DNA of 64,000 bases from Lachnospiraceae bacterium (GTDB lineage Bacteria; Bacillota_A; Clostridia; Lachnospirales; Lachnospiraceae). A model generated the notes under the pieces. That model was not told where the DNA came from and did not search any database. It worked only from the letters and a program-made list of their open reading frames with translations. Positions 61,405 through 64,000 of this stretch are shown one piece after another (positions within the stretch are counted from its first letter, which is position 1; every line of letters begins with the position of its first letter). A program made the position numbers and the translations under genes. Where the stretch lies: the NCBI GenBank assembly GCA_016287765.1, contig JAEEWS010000009.1, positions 20,526-84,525 on the forward strand. Direction: 5' to 3'.

Positions 61405-63489
61405 ATGAATGGGTTGGTTTACCGTAGGGGAAGCAAAATTTATGGATCGATAATGATTATTCTTATGAGCGGTTTGCTTGCGGCTTGCGGAAGAGAAACT
61501 TCCGACGTGTCGGAGGTTAATAAGGCCAATGTGGTCAATGAGGCCGATAAGGCAGGCGAAGCGGATAAAGAGGGGGAAGCACACGCCGTTAACACGCCCG
61601 TCCCCATCAAAGATATGGGGAAGAATGATAACACAAAAGAGGATAATAAGAAGGAGCCTGAACAAACGGAGAAACTTATACAGACACTGTCAAAGGTTGA
61701 AAAGAGTATTGAGTTTTCTGAACCCGCCGGCTTTTATCCCGATGAGTTTTATCTGGAAATGAGAATAAAAGCATCTGATGACGGAGGTGCAAAAGGCAGG
61801 ATATTCTACACTCTGGACGGAAGTGATCCCACTGAAAGCGATACGGCCCTTGAGTACACATCTCCGATTCATATAGGTATTGTGCCGGAAAATGAGATCA
61901 GGGCATCTGCGGTGGATCCCATTTTATTCTCCGGGAATTACAGTTCTGTTTCCTCCTCGGGCTACTATTTTGAGAGCACGGTAAAGAAGCCGGAAGAAAG
62001 CGCGGTCGACAGATGCACTGTGATAAGGGCCGCGGTTAGATATGCCAATGGGAGCTTTGGGAACGAAAGCGGAAGCATATACTTTGTCGGCAGTCCCGAG
62101 GAGCATATAGCCGGACTGGAAAGAAGCGTTGCGGCAGCGGGCAGTCCGCTTGCAGTCATCAACATATCCATGGATCATGATGATCTCTTTGACGAAGAGC
62201 GGGGTATATATGTTAAGGGCAAGATTTTTAAAGATGCTTTAAATGAGTACCTTAAGACAAACAAAAAGATCAAGGACGCCGAGGTGGCCAGATCGCTGGA
62301 TGCCAATTATAAGCAGCACGGGAAAGAATGGGAGAGAGAAGCATCCGTTACAATGCTGGAAGTGGATGAAAAAGGGACAACTGAGGTCATCTCACAGCTT
62401 TGCGGCATCAGGATCCAGGGAAACTATTCCCGTTCGGACCTGCAAAAAGGCTTCAGACTGTATGCCAGAAGTGATTATGGAAATAAAAACTTCAAATACC
62501 CTGTGTTTGGAGAGGATTACAAAAATGAAGCAGGGGATGTAATGGGAAAATTCGATACCCTTGTTTTAAGAGCAGGGGGGAATTGCGCTTTTACCGCCAA
62601 GTTTAATGATGTTTATTGGCAATCGCTGTTGGGAGATCTTAATTGCGAAACCCAGATGAACAGGCCCTGCGTGGTCTATCTTAACGGAGAATACTGGGGA
62701 CTTTATGTGCTCCAGGAGGACTACAGCAACGATTATTTTGAAGATAAATACGGCGTGAAAAAGGACAGCGTGGTGATCTATAAAGGTGACGCGGAAAAAT
62801 ATGCCTGCGGGTACAAGCTGGACGAAGGGAAGGTGCCGAAGGGTGAAACGGAGGACTACTATTTCCGTGAGCTTTTTGATTTCTTCAAGAGCCATAAGGA
62901 CTTAAGCGTAGATGCGGATTATGAGCAGTTTTGCCGCATAGTGGACGAGACGTCGGTTATGGATTATTTCGCGGCGGAGATCTGGATAAACAATAAGTGG
63001 GACTGGCCGGGGAAAAACTGGTCAATGTGGAAAGCAGATCCCGCCGGTGAATATGACGGGCGTTGGCGGTTCATGTTCTATGATATGGAATTCGGCGGAG
63101 TGAGCGGCGGATCGGATGCAAAGGCAAATACCGTGAAAGAGGACAACTATAAGCCGGAAGGCTTGCTGGACCGTAATACCGAAAACCCGGCTGTATTGTG
63201 TTTTGCATGGCTTATGACCAACAAAGGGTTTAAGGAACGGTTCTGCGATCGTTTGACGGCGCTTTCCGAAAGCAATCTGGAGATGAATGCGGCACTTACA
63301 AGACTCGCGGAATATGAAGACGCCTATTCTCCTCTCTACGATCAGTTCTTTGCCAGATATTCCGGCAGCGGTTCGACGAATAATGCCTTAAGGGGCGGAT
63401 ATGCTTCGGTTCAATGCATCAGGGACTTCCTTAAGAGCCGCAGGAACTACATCGGCCGAATGGTGGACTATATAAATAAAATAAGATGA
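61405..63489 (+). CDS. CotH-kinase-like lipoprotein with chitobiase/HEX C-terminal-type domain
   Basis: 694 residues from ATG at 61405 (GGAGGAG). Signal with lipobox SGLLAACG near residue 34, then a low-complexity Glu/Ala/Asn/Lys linker. Residues about 100-190 form a CHB_HEX-type Ig-like domain (RIFYTLDGSDPTE; YTSPIHI). Residues about 240-690 are a CotH domain: RIQGNYSRSDLQKGFRLYAR, VYLNGEYWGLYVLQEDYS and RWRFMFYDMEFGG, the last typical of the metal-binding part. Surface-attached. CotH proteins can be protein kinases or link to cellulosome/spore structures; here the target is unknown. Confidence 0.87.
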   Translation: MNGLVYRRGSKIYGSIMIILMSGLLAACGRETSDVSEVNKANVVNEADKAGEADKEGEAHAVNTPVPIKDMGKNDNTKEDNKKEPEQTEKLIQTLSKVEKSIEFSEPAGFYPDEFYLEMRIKASDDGGAKGRIFYTLDGSDPTESDTALEYTSPIHIGIVPENEIRASAVDPILFSGNYSSVSSSGYYFESTVKKPEESAVDRCTVIRAAVRYANGSFGNESGSIYFVGSPEEHIAGLERSVAAAGSPLAVINISMDHDDLFDEERGIYVKGKIFKDALNEYLKTNKKIKDAEVARSLDANYKQHGKEWEREASVTMLEVDEKGTTEVISQLCGIRIQGNYSRSDLQKGFRLYARSDYGNKNFKYPVFGEDYKNEAGDVMGKFDTLVLRAGGNCAFTAKFNDVYWQSLLGDLNCETQMNRPCVVYLNGEYWGLYVLQEDYSNDYFEDKYGVKKDSVVIYKGDAEKYACGYKLDEGKVPKGETEDYYFRELFDFFKSHKDLSVDADYEQFCRIVDETSVMDYFAAEIWINNKWDWPGKNWSMWKADPAGEYDGRWRFMFYDMEFGGVSGGSDAKANTVKEDNYKPEGLLDRNTENPAVLCFAWLMTNKGFKERFCDRLTALSESNLEMNAALTRLAEYEDAYSPLYDQFFARYSGSGSTNNALRGGYASVQCIRDFLKSRRNYIGRMVDYINKIR

Positions 63490-63541
63490 CGTCCCCAAAG
63501 GGTCAGATCAGTTTCTCAATAGCCCGCAGGTATTTCTCGCC

Positions 63542-63619
63542 ACTCCGAGGCTTTCATGTACGGGCAGTCGGTTAAGCAGGCAAGCATTCGGTCCGGTTAT
63601 TTAAGAATCGATGTACTAG
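63542..63619 (-). repeat. MITE-like repeat, third copy with part of the loop
   Basis: 63556-63619 is the reverse complement of the 64-bp unit at 6196-6259 with about five mismatches, and also ends in CTAG. The adjoining 63542-63555 (ACTCCGAGGCTTTC) is the exact complement of 6100-6113, the loop of the first element. CGCAGGT a little upstream matches the loop's ACCTGCG. Confidence 0.88.
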
Positions 63620-63632
63620 GTCCATAGGAGCA

Positions 63633-63699
63633 TGATCACAAAAAAACGATAACCATTGCAATCTGCGATGATGAAAAGACGATAAGGAATGAAGTTTAA
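63633..63699 (+). pseudogene. Remnant of a LytTR-type response regulator (N-terminal fragment)
   Basis: ATG at 63633 (preceded by ATAGGAG) reads M-I-T-K-K-R-stop. The frame starting at 63649 gives ITIAICDDEKTIRNEV then stop, which is the receiver-domain start (acidic pair DD) of AgrA/LytTR regulators. A slip in the A7 run (63640-63646) joins the two frames, and the rest of the gene is gone, replaced by a tandem repeat. Confidence 0.65.
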
Positions 63700-63700
63700 G

Positions 63701-63770
63701 TAAAGATAAGTAAAGGTAAGTAAAGGTAAGTAAAGGTAAGTAAAGGTAAGTAAAGGTAAGTAAAGGTACA
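63701..63770 (+). repeat. 10-bp tandem repeat (TAAAGGTAAG)
   Basis: Seven units of 10 bp: one TAAAGATAAG, five perfect TAAAGGTAAG, one TAAAGGTACA. It is close to one helical turn and 20 bp upstream of the promoter of the next gene. Confidence 0.9.
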
Positions 63771-63789
63771 TATTTAATGTTTTTTATTA

Positions 63790-63819
63790 TTGACATTAAA
63801 TGGAGATAACGATTATAAT
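63790..63819 (+). promoter_or_regulatory. Promoter of the XRE regulator gene
   Basis: TTGACA (63790-63795), 18-bp spacer, TATAAT (63814-63819); the start codon is at 63853. Confidence 0.8.
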
Positions 63820-63852
63820 AGAAAACATAAAAGATACAAGAGGACGTACATT

Positions 63853-64000
63853 ATGAAAAAAGCCGCATATAATATAGTACCGACAACAGAAGAAATCCTT
63901 AAAAACATGGGAGAGCAGATAAAACTGGCAAGACTTCGCAGAAACTTACCTGTGGAGCTGGTTGCAGAGCGTGCGGGGATCAGCAGGGCATCTCTGTGGA
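63853..64000 (+). CDS. XRE-family helix-turn-helix regulator, HipB-like (partial, 3' end cut off)
   Basis: 49 residues before the window ends: MKKAAYNIVPTTEEILKNMG then EQIKLARLRRNLPVELVAERAGISRASLW. The last part is a Cro/XRE helix-turn-helix. The text resembles HipB-like antitoxins that precede hipA, so a hipA gene is expected just past 64000. AGAGGA ribosome site. Confidence 0.8.
   Translation, partial: MKKAAYNIVPTTEEILKNMGEQIKLARLRRNLPVELVAERAGISRASLW

Noticed and set aside
63701..63770. The 10-bp repeat as a CRISPR or coding repeat
   Set aside because: Units are contiguous with no spacers, and the translated frames contain stops or a low-complexity peptide without start or ribosome site.

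Overview
The window looks like chromosomal DNA of a fibre-degrading Firmicute, most probably a Lachnospiraceae member close to Butyrivibrio/Pseudobutyrivibrio. This rests on gene content (cytosolic GH120, GH105, GH94 and GH113 enzymes, PL11 lyase, polar amino-acid ABC system, FakA/PlsY lipid genes, agmatine/carboxyaminopropyl polyamine route), strong AGGAGG-type ribosome binding sites, near-consensus sigma-A promoters and moderate GC. No species can be assigned from sequence alone.

Layout. 0-3.5 kb: the 5' part of dnaX (cut by the window edge), murG and a MATE exporter, all on the minus strand. The MATE gene is flanked by two inverted clusters of a GC-rich REP-like repeat. 4-19 kb: a carbohydrate region with a GH120 beta-xylosidase, then an eight-gene plus-strand operon (GH105 unsaturated uronyl hydrolase, GPH-type symporter, lipoprotein, NPP-type phosphodiesterase, CehA-like PHP hydrolase, FG-GAP protein, large conserved unknown, metallophosphoesterase), and a convergent PL11 rhamnogalacturonan lyase. 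With uxaB at 27-28.7 kb and two AraC regulators this points to pectin/RG-I use. 19-26 kb: small conserved proteins, a DUF697 + HerA-like ATPase pair, a polar amino-acid ABC transporter and tatD. 29.9-36 kb: cellobiose phosphorylase, a PHP protein, an alpha/beta hydrolase, tRNA-Leu(AAG), and a coiled-coil protein with a lipoprotein. 36.4-40.4 kb: a TetR regulator, then DegV/FakB, FakA and PlsY, which together can convert fatty acid to acyl phosphate and then lysophosphatidate.

40.4-45.2 kb is accessory DNA. A strong consensus promoter reads into a GC-rich, highly structured tandem repeat array (180-bp super-unit, four hairpin units, T-arm-like hairpins) that ends just before a PD-(D/E)XK-nuclease-like gene. 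Small enzymes (isochorismatase fold, P-loop kinase, TfoX-like) and a divergent Fic protein follow. I consider the repeat-RNA plus nuclease-like gene the best candidate for an undescribed system, although its function is unknown.

45.3-51.7 kb is a five-gene polyamine operon on the minus strand: speA, speE, speB, carboxy(nor)spermidine dehydrogenase and nspC. Its leader carries a terminator hairpin, a structured spacer precedes nspC, and NspC has a roughly 100-residue Ser/Asp-rich insertion. 52-64 kb: two chemoreceptors, Nudix, an unknown, GH113, a second MATE, a CPBP protease, PptA, a CotH lipoprotein, a decayed LytTR-type regulator, a 10-bp tandem repeat and the start of a HipB-like XRE regulator. 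A 64-bp MITE-like repeat occurs at 6.0-6.3 kb and again, inverted, at 63.5 kb.
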